Shown piece after piece: positions 24,019 through 33,046 of a DNA stretch of 64,000 bases. How positions within the stretch are numbered: position 1 is the first letter of the stretch; every line of letters begins with the position of its first letter. The DNA is from JBBDYG01 sp040901765 (GTDB lineage Bacteria > Planctomycetota > Planctomycetia > Pirellulales > Lacipirellulaceae). The stretch spans positions 121,652 to 185,651 of the forward strand of contig JBBDYG010000033.1 in assembly GCA_040901765.1 (NCBI GenBank), in the 5' to 3' direction. The translations under genes were made by a program, and so were the position numbers. A model generated the notes under the pieces. It was not told the DNA's origin. It ran no database searches and worked only from the letters and a program-made list of their open reading frames with translations.

Positions 24019-24798
24019 TTACTTCAACATTGCGGCAGGGACTTCGATCGTGCCCAGGTCCGACACTTCGTCGGCGACAATCGTCAGTTCCGACTTGCCG
24101 CGGCGGTCCGACTTGCCGCCCTTGTACTTCAAATCGCCAAGGTATCCCTTGCGCTCGTGCCAGAAAATGAAGTCGTGCTTGCCGGCGGGGATGTTCTTGA
24201 TCTCGAACGTGCCGTCGTCCGCGGTCACCGCCATGTAGGGATCTTCCTTCACGAGCACGTAACCCTTCATGAAGGCGTGAATATTGCAGGCGACAGGAAG
24301 CGGGATCGACTCCTCCTTAGTGAGCTTCATCGGCCGTTTCTCGTTGGCGGCGATGAGCACGTTGAACGAACCGTTATTGCGGAGCGTGGCGTTGGTGTTG
24401 TGACCGGTGGGATCGGAATTGGCGATGATGAATTCCTGCCCGGTGCGAACTAGCGTGACGTGCGGCACGAACTCACAACCCTTGTTGTCGAGCGTAACGG
24501 GTTCGTCGAGCTGCGCGGCGTAATCGGGATGGACGTCCACCGCCTTACCGCGCGCCGGTTTCAGGTAGACCAGCACGTTGGCCAGCGAGTTGCCCTCCCC
24601 GAGCACCAACGAATTGTTTTTTGGTTTCGCCTCAATGCAGACCTGATCCTTAGTAACGAGCAGGGGTTCGATTTCGGGGGCTTCGCCCTTGAGAACGAAC
24701 TTGCCTTTGATAGTGCCCCATCCTTCCGCAACGCACGGAGCGGCAACGGCCGCGAAACCCGCAACCAAGGTAAGAATCATCGAACAACGCATCATCAT
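24019..24798 (-). CDS. Exported cupredoxin-like protein
   Basis: 259 residues from the ATG at 24798, preceded by AGGA at a good spacing (ATG at 24813 is also possible). The open frame continues far upstream but only across the multihaem cytochrome gene. A signal peptide ends near PCVA-EGWG. The mature part begins GTIKGKFVLKGEAPE and carries NSDPTGHNTNATL and CNIHAFMKGYVLV, the same His plus C-x2-H-x2-M pattern as its neighbour, then AVTADDGTFEIKNIPAG and FIFWHER. It probably binds copper and shuttles electrons between the bc-like complex and the oxidase; that is inferred from motif and position. Confidence 0.78.
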   Translation of the reverse strand: MMMRCSMILTLVAGFAAVAAPCVAEGWGTIKGKFVLKGEAPEIEPLLVTKDQVCIEAKPKNNSLVLGEGNSLANVLVYLKPARGKAVDVHPDYAAQLDEPVTLDNKGCEFVPHVTLVRTGQEFIIANSDPTGHNTNATLRNNGSFNVLIAANEKRPMKLTKEESIPLPVACNIHAFMKGYVLVKEDPYMAVTADDGTFEIKNIPAGKHDFIFWHERKGYLGDLKYKGGKSDRRGKSELTIVADEVSDLGTIEVPAAMLK

Positions 24799-24917
24799 GG
24801 TTTGATTCCTCATCTCGCAAAACCTCGATCGCTGATCCGTAGCAAAACTCGCGAAGGCCGCTTGCCTTCGCTTACTCATCTCACAGCCGTCGCACGACGT
24901 GCGACACGGAAAAAAAG

Positions 24918-27900
24918 CTAATTCCCCGCGGCTGGCGGCGGCGCCTCGCCTTCCGGCGTGGCGGGCGGCTGACTCACCAATGGCTTGATCGACGTGCGGC
25001 GCTTCGCGTACTCGTCGAAGTTCATCAACAGGTCCACTACGGCATCGAGCTGCTCGGTCGCCGTGCCGGGATACAACGCGGCGCTCACACCCGGCTCGTC
25101 CGGCTTGTAAGGGATGTTCACCGGCATGCCCGTGTAAGGCAAAACCCGCTGCGGGTTGGCGATCCAGCGGCGGACGAATTCGGGCCGCAGCCGTTTGTAA
25201 ACTTCGCCCAACTGCGGGCCAAGCGTCGCCACGGATCCGGTCGGCTGAAAATCGCCGACCGCGTGGCACTTCACGCAGTAGTTGTTGTCGGTGACGATCT
25301 TCATGGCGTCGTCGAGGTGATTCGGCTGCGTGGTCTCGATCGAAACGAGGTGACTTTCGCGCCGCCGCGGGTTGTATTCGTAGGGGTACTCGGCACCGGC
25401 CGTTGCGGCGAAGTAGTTTACCAGTTTCGTCGCTTCGTCGGGCGTCATACGGAAGTTCGGCATCCGCAATAGCGCTGCAGGGCGGATTGGATGCGGATCG
25501 AGCAAGAATGCATGCAGCCAGTCGGGCTGGACCTTCACGCCTTCGTCGTGCAGCGGCGGCGGCAACCAACCCCAGGCCTCGAACGGCTTGACTTGCGGGT
25601 TCGTCTGCTGCTCGAACGCCACGGCCGGGGCGAAGAGATACTTGGCCAAGTCGCCGCCCCAGCCCGGATAGGCCGTGCCGTTGGCGGGACCGTATCCCTC
25701 GCGAGCGGCGGGAATCGGCAAGTTCTGCAGGCCGATCAACCGCTGAAAGCCCGCCACCACCGCGTTGCGGTAGAGCGTGAACTCGTAGAACGGATCAGAC
25801 TCCGTGTCGTCCGGCTCTAGTTCGACCCCATCTTCATCAACCAGCGACGGTTTGCCGGTTGCTCCGCTCAGCGTTGGCATACCGAACACATGCGCGTCCA
25901 TTAACCCCTGCATATCCAGCTGGAGCGATTCCGCCACTGCCGTCGCGCTCGGCTCCGGCGCCACGAACGGATAATCCTCAACGATCGGCGGTTCGTCGAA
26001 CCAATCGGGGTCGAACGCGAATTTCCACTGCTCCATGTCGAGCACGTGGCAGCCGCCGCAGTTGTACTTATGGAGCACTTTGCGGCCCTCGACGATCGCC
26101 TCCTCGCGCGGGCCAGGCCGATAAACGAACTGCTCCGCCGGCGCCTCGTTCACCAGTCCCAGCACGAAAGTGATGATCTCCTCGCGCTGCTGTTCGTCGA
26201 GCGGGAACCGCGGCATGCGGAGCCGCTCCGTGTAGCCCTTGTTCGTCGTCCGCTGGTAATCGTAGCTACGCGGCATGCGTAGCTTCTGCCAAATAAAGCC
26301 GGTCCGCTGATGACTGTTGAGCGCACTTAGATAAAAGCCCGTATCGGGATCGAAGTCGCGCGGGTCGAGGCCGTGGTTGGCGTGCTCTTCCTCGCTGTGG
26401 GCCGCGCCGCCGTGGGCCGCGCCGCCCTGGCCATCAATGCCATGCGTGGCGAGGAACTGACCGATGCTCTCGAATGCCAGCTTGCCCGGTTCCTTCCGGC
26501 CCCAATCGGCCAGCGCAGTGCCGATCGGCTTCGAGGACTCGAAGCCGGGAATATCGTGGCAGCCGAAGCAGCCATAGCGATTGATCGTGCGGCGAGCCAC
26601 GTACTGCATCTGCTTCTCGACGCGGTTCTCGTCGGTCATGCCGAGCAGCACCTGCTCATCGCCCTTGAGAAGATGCGCCTGGCTGGCCGGAATGCCGGCC
26701 GATGCGTATTGCGCCGCACGAGTACGCGGGAACGTGGCCAACAGCCACTCCGCGGTTAAGTCCGAAAGCGCCTGCTGCCGCTCGGGATCAAGTTGCCGAT
26801 CGGGCACGTTTTCCGGCTGCCAATCGGCCGGGACGCTCAACAAATAGGAGGCGATGTCGGCCGCCGGATCGCTGACGACGCCGGTCGGTTGGCCGTTGGC
26901 ATCGGTTTGCGTGATTGGATCGAGATACAAATTCGGCATCACGGTCCGCGGGTGGTACAGGTGCGGCTGCTTTAGCCACGAATACAACCACCGCTGGCCC
27001 TTACCCGATTGAAACTTCGCCGCGAGCCGCGATAGGTCCGGACCCTGATTCGAGTCGATCCCCTCGAACTTGTCGTGCGAATGGCACGCCAGGCAGCCCC
27101 GCGATTGGAACAGCCACTGGCCGCGATCCGCAGAAGCCGATTCGGTAACGTCGGCTGGCGGTTCCAAGTAAGCGAACTCTTGGCTCTCGGCCAGGAGAAA
27201 CTCGGTCAGCGCCCAAATTTCGACGGCCTCGTAACGCTTGGTAAACTCCAGATCGGAAACCTCAGCGGTGGTCCCGTCCGCACGAACGATTGAAAAATCC
27301 TTGCCGTGCTTGTCGAGATGCTCGTGAAGCCCAAAGAACTGCGGCATCCGCGTCGTGGGCCGGAAGTCGGAAGGCTGGCGAATCCAAGAGAAGAGCCAGT
27401 CGAATTCGACCTTGGCTCCCAAATACCGCAGACTGGGACCGACTTTTCGCAACTCGCCCGGCAGTTCGGAATCCTTCAGCAGATCGGCCATGCCGTGCGT
27501 TGTCGCGGTCATGCGGGCATCGTCCTGCGTTTCCTGGCTGGCTTTAAGAGCTGCGTCCTTCTTGATCGACGTGAAAAGCTCGTTTCGCAACCCATCATTG
27601 GGCGACTCGACAAGCGCTTCGGCCATAGTTCGCTCTTCGTCGTTCAACTCGCCCTGAGCCAGCAGTGCCGCGGCGGCTTCGTGATAGTTCGGCGCGAGGC
27701 GGATGTCCGGGCCAATCCGCCGTGCGGGGCCGTCGTTGCCATTCACTTCATGGCAGCCGTAGCAGCCGTAATCGCGAATCAGGTGATAACCAGAAACCAG
27801 CTTGGGCGCGGGTGGCTCGGGGAACCGCTCGCTCGGTTCGAGTTCCACCACGTCGTGATGGCACTTCAGGCAGTTGCTTTCGAGAAACCGCTGCGGCGTC

Positions 27901-29606
27901 ATCGGGAAAATCCAATGATGATTGTCGAACCAGCCGTGTTTTCGGCCCCAACGGCCTGCTTGATCGGGGCTATTGGGCGTGTGCGAGGCCCACTTGAACT
28001 CGGTGGCGCTTCCCTGCCCATCGTGGCAAATGGTGCAGCCCATGACTTCTTTTTTGTGAGGGCTAAGGCTTCCCACAAACAGGTCAAGCCGCGGATGACT
28101 GGTATAGGGCTGCGGCAGTCCGCGCTCGATCTTGAGCGCGATCGGCTCTCCCCAAGTGACGTAGTCGTCCTTCATCAAGTAGGACTCGGCATCGGCGAGC
28201 GTCTTGACCTTAGTGCCATTAATCTCGAGTAACACGTCGCCCATCTCCAGTCCGCTTTTCGCGGCCAGCGACTCGGGCATCACGACTTGCACCGTGACGG
28301 CGGATTCATCAATCTGTCCTTCGGGAGCGAGCGCTAAGCCGTAAACGGAATACAGCGAGGGGGGTGACTCCGTTCCGCGCGGCGAAATCTGTGGCTGCGG
28401 CGCGGCCTCCGGCGTGGTGAGTGCGACCGTGCGGATGCGCTCGCTTTCTGGGATCGGCGGAAATGCTGGCTCAATGGCGGAGCCGGGCGCCGTCTTGTCG
28501 ATCGCCCGATGGCAAGTCGTGCAGCGGTCGAACCGCGCCACGGACGAGAAGTTGTAATTGATCTTCATCTCCGGCAGCCAGATCTGGTCGATCCGGATAT
28601 TACCGTCGTAAAGAGCATCCAGGATTGGCAACCGCGTGACCCGCTCTCTCCAGTTGGTTGTGTTCTTACCGATTTGTTCGTGGAACCGAGCGAGGTCCGC
28701 GTGTACGGCGGCCAGTTGCTTGTCGATCTCCGCTTCGATAGAGGTGATGTCATTGCGGATCGCCTCCAGGTCGGTGCGGTAGCCCTTCGCCGCCGCCAGC
28801 TCGAGATCGGTCTGTGTGAGCCGTTCGTCGAGCGATTTGATTTTCGACTCGATCTTTTGAGTGGGCGCATTTTCATCCACCGCCAGACCATACATGCTCA
28901 CCGCAGCGGTCCGCTCGCCGTTGAGGTTCTTCTTTTCGCGAACGAACCCGTCTTCGCGGCGCTTCGCTTCGCGAATCACGCCATCCATAATCTTCAAAAG
29001 TTGGCCGCGGACTTCGATCGCCTCCGTCTCGGCGGCAATCCGGGCATCGTCCGCGGTGCGCAAGTCGTCGAGCGCCTTTTGGGCTGCTTCCTGCGCGACG
29101 GAGAGAGTCTCCCCTTCGTCCGGCGTTTTCTCCGCTTCCTGCCGCTTCTGCATCGCAGCGGTCGTAGCTTCAACCGCCTTTTCTACGGCCTGCCGCGCGT
29201 CGGCGGCTTTTGCCGAAGCTTCAACCAGTTGCACCCGCAGTTGCTCCATCTGGTCGAGATTGGTCGAGTCGCCCTCGCGACCCGCTTCTTGCAGCCGGGT
29301 GTTCTCGTTCAGCACGCGGTTCTGAAACGCAGTGATGGCCGCGACTTCGATTTCCTGGCTCTTGGCCGAGGTAAGTTCGTTCTCCAGCCGTTCCAGGTCG
29401 GTGGCCGAGTGCATTGTCGATTCGGTCAGCCGCGCGTTCAGGGCCCAGCTTTCCTTTTCGCGATCTTCAAGCTGCACGGTCTTCCATTCCCGCCAGTGGT
29501 CCTTTGCCATCATCCAGAAGGTGGCCAGCAGCATGACGAGCGCGGAGACCCCGAAGATGACATGCATCCTCTTCTGGTCGCGCCATGTTTGTTCGTTGGC
29601 AGGCAT
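24918..29606 (-). CDS. Giant octahaem c-type cytochrome with coiled coil and PDZ domain
   Basis: 1562 residues. One N-terminal membrane helix (about 15-33) is followed by a long coiled coil (about 45-310). Eight CxxCH sites begin at residues 362, 524, 579, 615, 838, 1013, 1183 and 1444. A PDZ-like domain (VVMPESLAAKSGLEMGDVLL) lies at about 416-500, between the first two haems. Several downstream modules resemble class I cytochrome c domains, with possible Met ligands such as RMPQF, VMPNL, RMPRF, RMPNF and GMPVN. Following petB and petD genes, it takes the position of cytochrome c1 or f. It should sit outside the membrane as an electron conduit. Confidence 0.93.
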   Translation of the reverse strand: MPANEQTWRDQKRMHVIFGVSALVMLLATFWMMAKDHWREWKTVQLEDREKESWALNARLTESTMHSATDLERLENELTSAKSQEIEVAAITAFQNRVLNENTRLQEAGREGDSTNLDQMEQLRVQLVEASAKAADARQAVEKAVEATTAAMQKRQEAEKTPDEGETLSVAQEAAQKALDDLRTADDARIAAETEAIEVRGQLLKIMDGVIREAKRREDGFVREKKNLNGERTAAVSMYGLAVDENAPTQKIESKIKSLDERLTQTDLELAAAKGYRTDLEAIRNDITSIEAEIDKQLAAVHADLARFHEQIGKNTTNWRERVTRLPILDALYDGNIRIDQIWLPEMKINYNFSSVARFDRCTTCHRAIDKTAPGSAIEPAFPPIPESERIRTVALTTPEAAPQPQISPRGTESPPSLYSVYGLALAPEGQIDESAVTVQVVMPESLAAKSGLEMGDVLLEINGTKVKTLADAESYLMKDDYVTWGEPIALKIERGLPQPYTSHPRLDLFVGSLSPHKKEVMGCTICHDGQGSATEFKWASHTPNSPDQAGRWGRKHGWFDNHHWIFPMTPQRFLESNCLKCHHDVVELEPSERFPEPPAPKLVSGYHLIRDYGCYGCHEVNGNDGPARRIGPDIRLAPNYHEAAAALLAQGELNDEERTMAEALVESPNDGLRNELFTSIKKDAALKASQETQDDARMTATTHGMADLLKDSELPGELRKVGPSLRYLGAKVEFDWLFSWIRQPSDFRPTTRMPQFFGLHEHLDKHGKDFSIVRADGTTAEVSDLEFTKRYEAVEIWALTEFLLAESQEFAYLEPPADVTESASADRGQWLFQSRGCLACHSHDKFEGIDSNQGPDLSRLAAKFQSGKGQRWLYSWLKQPHLYHPRTVMPNLYLDPITQTDANGQPTGVVSDPAADIASYLLSVPADWQPENVPDRQLDPERQQALSDLTAEWLLATFPRTRAAQYASAGIPASQAHLLKGDEQVLLGMTDENRVEKQMQYVARRTINRYGCFGCHDIPGFESSKPIGTALADWGRKEPGKLAFESIGQFLATHGIDGQGGAAHGGAAHSEEEHANHGLDPRDFDPDTGFYLSALNSHQRTGFIWQKLRMPRSYDYQRTTNKGYTERLRMPRFPLDEQQREEIITFVLGLVNEAPAEQFVYRPGPREEAIVEGRKVLHKYNCGGCHVLDMEQWKFAFDPDWFDEPPIVEDYPFVAPEPSATAVAESLQLDMQGLMDAHVFGMPTLSGATGKPSLVDEDGVELEPDDTESDPFYEFTLYRNAVVAGFQRLIGLQNLPIPAAREGYGPANGTAYPGWGGDLAKYLFAPAVAFEQQTNPQVKPFEAWGWLPPPLHDEGVKVQPDWLHAFLLDPHPIRPAALLRMPNFRMTPDEATKLVNYFAATAGAEYPYEYNPRRRESHLVSIETTQPNHLDDAMKIVTDNNYCVKCHAVGDFQPTGSVATLGPQLGEVYKRLRPEFVRRWIANPQRVLPYTGMPVNIPYKPDEPGVSAALYPGTATEQLDAVVDLLMNFDEYAKRRTSIKPLVSQPPATPEGEAPPPAAGN

Positions 29607-29624
29607 GGGGGGAAGTCAGTGGGG

Positions 29625-29715
29625 AGGTGAGTAAGTGAATAGGTGATTGGTGAGTAAGTAAGACTGAATCGCAACCGTTACTACTCACCACTCACTTACT
29701 CACCTACTCACTCTT
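29625..29715. repeat. Intergenic inverted repeat, GTGAGTAAGTGA family
   Basis: Left arm 29625-29660 is a run of GGTGAGTAAGTGA and GTGATTGGTGAGTAAG units; right arm 29681-29715 is the complementary ACTCACCACTCACTTACTC run. The closest relative is the next junction (31103-31175). Confidence 0.9.
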
Positions 29716-29720
29716 CCAAA

Positions 29721-31094
29721 CTAGAAATTCAAAAAATACTCAGGAATGGCGATCAAATATTTCAAGTTAAACACCCAGCGGAGGACCATCTTGATCGGCA
29801 GCGACGCCATGAACAGCAGCAACATCGCCATCGTCATATATCGAATCAGCCCCATCCGCGGGTAGTAATTTCTAAACACGGTTACGGCAAGGATCGGCGG
29901 CAGGGCGATGAAATAGCCAAGCACGAGCAATATCCCCACCGACTCGCGAACGAGAATGTATCCAATTTCCACCAGCTTGCTGCTACCCGTCGGCGCAATC
30001 GGCAGACTCATGCCGAGTAGGTTTTGCCAGATGTACTCGGACAGGTTGACGTTATTAAGCGCTTCCACTTTGTGCGCGTCCCAAAATTCGTACGGTCCGA
30101 AGAAGTTCCAGTTCGGTCCGCGCAGGAGCGTTCCCAGCACGATGAGGGTGACCCACAGCTCCAAGAATCCAAGCTGGAAGGTGATGTACGCGAAGCGGCG
30201 TTGGTTGATCGTGTAGTACCCATTGCCCGACTTGTTGAAGTCGATGTACGGAATCGCCATCAGCCCCACAATAATCAGGCTCGGAAGCACAACGCCGGCC
30301 ATCCAGGGGTCGTAGTAAACGAGCATTTCCTGCAAACCCAGGAAGTACCACGGGGCTTTCGACGGGTTCGGCGTTTTCACGCTGCTGGCCATGTCTTCCA
30401 ACGGGGCTTGCAGTGCGATCGCCCAGAAAATAAGGAGCGCCGTGATCGCAATCATGCAAATCAATTCGGTATAGACCAGATCGGGCCAAACGAGAATCTT
30501 TTCGTTGTCCTCCGCCTCCAGGGGCCGCTGGCCAAGGGCGATGCGGCGGTCGTTCTCAACCGCCCGATGCGCCGCGATCCAAGTGAAGAACGCGAGCAGG
30601 AATACGAGAGCTACAATTGGCACATTATCAGGCTTGGCGACGATCGCATAAAAGTTCATGTCGGGCATCGACAGGCCCAGGAACAAGAACATCAGGTTCC
30701 AAATCGTCCACGCGATCGCGGGCTTCACGAAGAAGCCGCGGAAGAGGTAGAGCACGATGAGGATCGCGGTCGTTCCGACGCTGTAAATAACCGGGCCGGT
30801 GTTGTTGTTAACCGCCGTCCGGATCCACTGGGGCAACGTGGGGGTTACGCTTTGGTTTCCGTTAAAGGAGATCGCCGCCATGAAGACGAAGAAGACCGCG
30901 ACGAGCAGCCACACCAAGGCATTGGTGATCGGTACGCGGTTTCGACCCAAGGGGATGTGGAACCACGCCGTCGGCCCGACCTTCTGCCACAGGTAATAGG
31001 CAGCCACCGCGTTCATAATCGCCAGCGCCAGATAGAACGGCCCTAAAAATGCCGATACCTGGTTCGCGAAGACGTCAAATGAGATTCCGTGCAT
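29721..31094 (-). CDS. Enlarged cytochrome b6f subunit IV-like protein
   Basis: 457 residues, nearly three times the usual 160 of PetD. A core at about 200-300 (VWPDLVYTELICMIAITALLI, then PSKAPWYFLGLQEML with APWY in place of PEWY, then LPSLIIVGLMAIPYID) is the quinol-site region of subunit IV. About 195 residues with five hydrophobic segments precede it and about 150 residues with further helices follow. It is encoded next to the b6 gene, as in b6f complexes. The extra helices have no function I can name. Confidence 0.85.
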   Translation of the reverse strand: MHGISFDVFANQVSAFLGPFYLALAIMNAVAAYYLWQKVGPTAWFHIPLGRNRVPITNALVWLLVAVFFVFMAAISFNGNQSVTPTLPQWIRTAVNNNTGPVIYSVGTTAILIVLYLFRGFFVKPAIAWTIWNLMFLFLGLSMPDMNFYAIVAKPDNVPIVALVFLLAFFTWIAAHRAVENDRRIALGQRPLEAEDNEKILVWPDLVYTELICMIAITALLIFWAIALQAPLEDMASSVKTPNPSKAPWYFLGLQEMLVYYDPWMAGVVLPSLIIVGLMAIPYIDFNKSGNGYYTINQRRFAYITFQLGFLELWVTLIVLGTLLRGPNWNFFGPYEFWDAHKVEALNNVNLSEYIWQNLLGMSLPIAPTGSSKLVEIGYILVRESVGILLVLGYFIALPPILAVTVFRNYYPRMGLIRYMTMAMLLLFMASLPIKMVLRWVFNLKYLIAIPEYFLNF

Positions 31095-31102
31095 GGATGT
31101 TA

Positions 31103-31175
31103 TAGTGAGTGGTGAGTGGTGAGTAGGAAGATCATCTCTTACTTACTCACCACTCACTTACTCACTTACTCACCT
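31103..31175. repeat. Intergenic inverted repeat, second GTGAGTGGTGAGT element
   Basis: Arms 31103-31130 (AGTGAGTGGTGAGTGGTGAG) and 31140-31175 (complement) have a loop of about 9 bp. Same unit type as 29625-29715, so two adjacent junctions carry related elements. Confidence 0.9.
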
Positions 31176-31180
31176 TCTTC

Positions 31181-31957
31181 CTACAATGGTCCGCTGATGC
31201 CGCCGTCCTTGCGGACGCGCCAAAAATGGATTGCCAGCAGCAGCGCTACCGCCAAGGGGATGGCGATACAGTGCAAAATGTAAAATCGATTGAGCGTCTC
31301 TTCACCGACGTTGCGAGCCGCGAGCAGCGCAAAACGGGCGTCGGAGGCGTTGGTTATCATGTCCACTCCGCCTAGGGTCAGCAGTTGCTGCCCCGGGCCT
31401 TCGTGGCCGAGTATCGGGGTCGCGCGGGCCATGTTCGAGCCGACCGTGATCGCCCATACCGCCAACTGATCCCACGGCAGCAGGTAGCCGGTGAACGACA
31501 ACAGCAGAGTCAGCAGCAGCAAAATCACGCCGATCACCCAGTTAAACTCTCGCGGCGGCTTATAACTGCCGGTAAGAAACACGCGGTACATGTGGAGCCA
31601 AACCGTGATGACCATCGCATGGGCGCCCCACCGATGAATTTCCCGCATGATCCCCAAGGAGTAAACGTCGCGGAGGGCGAGGATGTCGTTGTAGGCCCAT
31701 TCGAGCGTCGGTCGGTAGTAGAACATGAGCAAAACGCCTGTCACCGTTTCGACCAGAAATAGGAAGAACGTGACTCCGCCCATGCACCACGTGTAGCTCA
31801 GGGCGATGCCCTGTTTCTTGATCGACACCGGATGCAGGTGCAGAAAGAAATTGGTGAGCATCACGACAATGCGATTGCGCCGGTCCACCGGCATCGGGTG
31901 CCGGAAGATGCTCTTCCAAATCTGCGACTCGCGAATCGTTTCGCCCAACCCTGGCAT
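31181..31957 (-). CDS. petB: Cytochrome b6-like subunit of a quinol-oxidising bc complex
   Basis: 258 residues from the ATG at 31957, preceded by AAGGTG. The upstream open frame is inverted-repeat sequence and is excluded. Four membrane helices carry haem b ligands His108/His122 and His229/His244. The 15-residue spacing of the second pair is the b6-type spacing (14 in bc1). Cys58 in YTWCMGGVTF aligns with the Cys that binds haem ci in b6. It forms the quinol-oxidation core with the Rieske protein and subunit IV encoded next to it. Confidence 0.93.
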   Translation of the reverse strand: MPGLGETIRESQIWKSIFRHPMPVDRRNRIVVMLTNFFLHLHPVSIKKQGIALSYTWCMGGVTFFLFLVETVTGVLLMFYYRPTLEWAYNDILALRDVYSLGIMREIHRWGAHAMVITVWLHMYRVFLTGSYKPPREFNWVIGVILLLLTLLLSFTGYLLPWDQLAVWAITVGSNMARATPILGHEGPGQQLLTLGGVDMITNASDARFALLAARNVGEETLNRFYILHCIAIPLAVALLLAIHFWRVRKDGGISGPL

Positions 31958-31978
31958 GGATGAATCACCTTCGGTGAA

Positions 31979-32040
31979 TTGGCTGTCGGCTGTCGGCCAT
32001 TCTGTCTGGCCGATAGCCGATGGCCGAGAGCCAATAGCCA
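31979..32040. repeat. Intergenic inverted repeat, GGCTGTCGGCTGTCGGCC family
   Basis: Arms 31979-32000 and 32006-32040 hold complementary GGCTGTCGGC and GCCGATAGCC units, with a 5-bp loop. Same family as 663-745, some 31 kb away. Confidence 0.88.
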
Positions 32041-32041
32041 T

Positions 32042-33046
32042 CTACACTGGAATAAAACTCGTGGGATCGCTCCACTGTCCCATTTCTTCCTGGAAAATCC
32101 GGCTCTTGTCGACTTGCACCTGACCGTCGTCGGCAATTGAGATGGCGTAGCGTTCCAAAGGCCGCGGGGCGGGGCCTTCGAAGTTGATGCCGTCCTTGTA
32201 AAACCCGCTGCCGTGGCAGGGGCACTTAAATTTCTGTTCCGCGTCGAGCCAGTTGGGCGTACAGCCCAGGTGGGTACATACGGTCTTGAGCGCCACCAAC
32301 TGCATCTCGCCGTTGTATTCGGCATTCACCACCCACACGCCGAACTGCGCCTTGAATCGCTCGTCGACATTTCCAGGCGGGAAGGCATCGGGAAAGCCGA
32401 CCTTAAACCGGCTCGGCGGCTCGCGAAGCACGTTGGGGAACATGAACCGCACCGTCGCAAGCGTCCACACGGTGAGCGTCACCGCAAGTGCCGAAAACCC
32501 TATCGCCAGGGCGGTAATCACGGTCCGCCGATCGGCTTGCGTCTTCGAGGCCGCAGCCTTGGGCTGCGCATAAGCCGGCTTGATCGGCATCGGCGGGACA
32601 ATAATCGCCGGCTTAACGGCGGGCCGCGGTGGCTCGGTCTTCGCCTTTGCGGCCGCTTCGGCTTTAGTGATCGGCCCCGGCTTGGTAGAGGTCCGCGCCG
32701 CGGTCAAAATGCTCTGCGTATCGACCGGCCCGGCGGCCACCGCTTGCGTCTTCGCGGCAACCGGCTTTTCAACGGCAGGTTTTGGCTTGGGCCTTGCTGG
32801 CGCTGCGGGCTGGGCGGCGGCAGGCTCTTTCTGCCGAGCCAGCGCCAAGATGTCCGCCACGCTCGGTCGGCCGCCGTCGGATTTCGGCGCAGGTTTAACT
32901 GCGGCCGGCGCGGTCTTGACCGTTTCTGCAGGAGTGGTGTTCCCCGGGGCGTCCGTAGAAGGGGGTGCATCGCCACTCCCGCCGCCGTCCGCCTTGCGCG
33001 CCGCGGCGAGAATATCGGCCACCGACATCTTTTTCTGATCAGCCAT
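32042..33046 (-). CDS. Rieske 2Fe-2S protein with long Pro/Ala-rich N-terminus
   Basis: 334 residues from the ATG at 33046. The Rieske cluster is intact: C257-THLGC262 and C275-PCH278. One membrane helix (ALAIGFSALAVTLTVWTLA) lies at about 178-200. Before it is an unusual low-complexity cytoplasmic segment rich in Pro, Ala and Lys, with three copies of a short helix motif: MSVADILAAAR (7-17), PSVADILALAR (61-71) and TQSILTAAR (110-118). It is the first gene of the respiratory array and transfers electrons from quinol to the cytochrome c side. Confidence 0.93.
   Translation of the reverse strand: MADQKKMSVADILAAARKADGGGSGDAPPSTDAPGNTTPAETVKTAPAAVKPAPKSDGGRPSVADILALARQKEPAAAQPAAPARPKPKPAVEKPVAAKTQAVAAGPVDTQSILTAARTSTKPGPITKAEAAAKAKTEPPRPAVKPAIIVPPMPIKPAYAQPKAAASKTQADRRTVITALAIGFSALAVTLTVWTLATVRFMFPNVLREPPSRFKVGFPDAFPPGNVDERFKAQFGVWVVNAEYNGEMQLVALKTVCTHLGCTPNWLDAEQKFKCPCHGSGFYKDGINFEGPAPRPLERYAISIADDGQVQVDKSRIFQEEMGQWSDPTSFIPV

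Noticed and set aside
28509..31046. Long plus-strand open frames (373 and 340 codons) opposite the cytochrome and subunit IV genes
   Set aside because: Antisense to genes with clear haem and membrane motifs; composition very rich in Arg, His and Gln.
29625..31175. Repeated GTGAGTAAGT units considered as a CRISPR array
   Set aside because: Units are degenerate and adjacent without spacers of even length, arms are complementary, and no cas gene is near.
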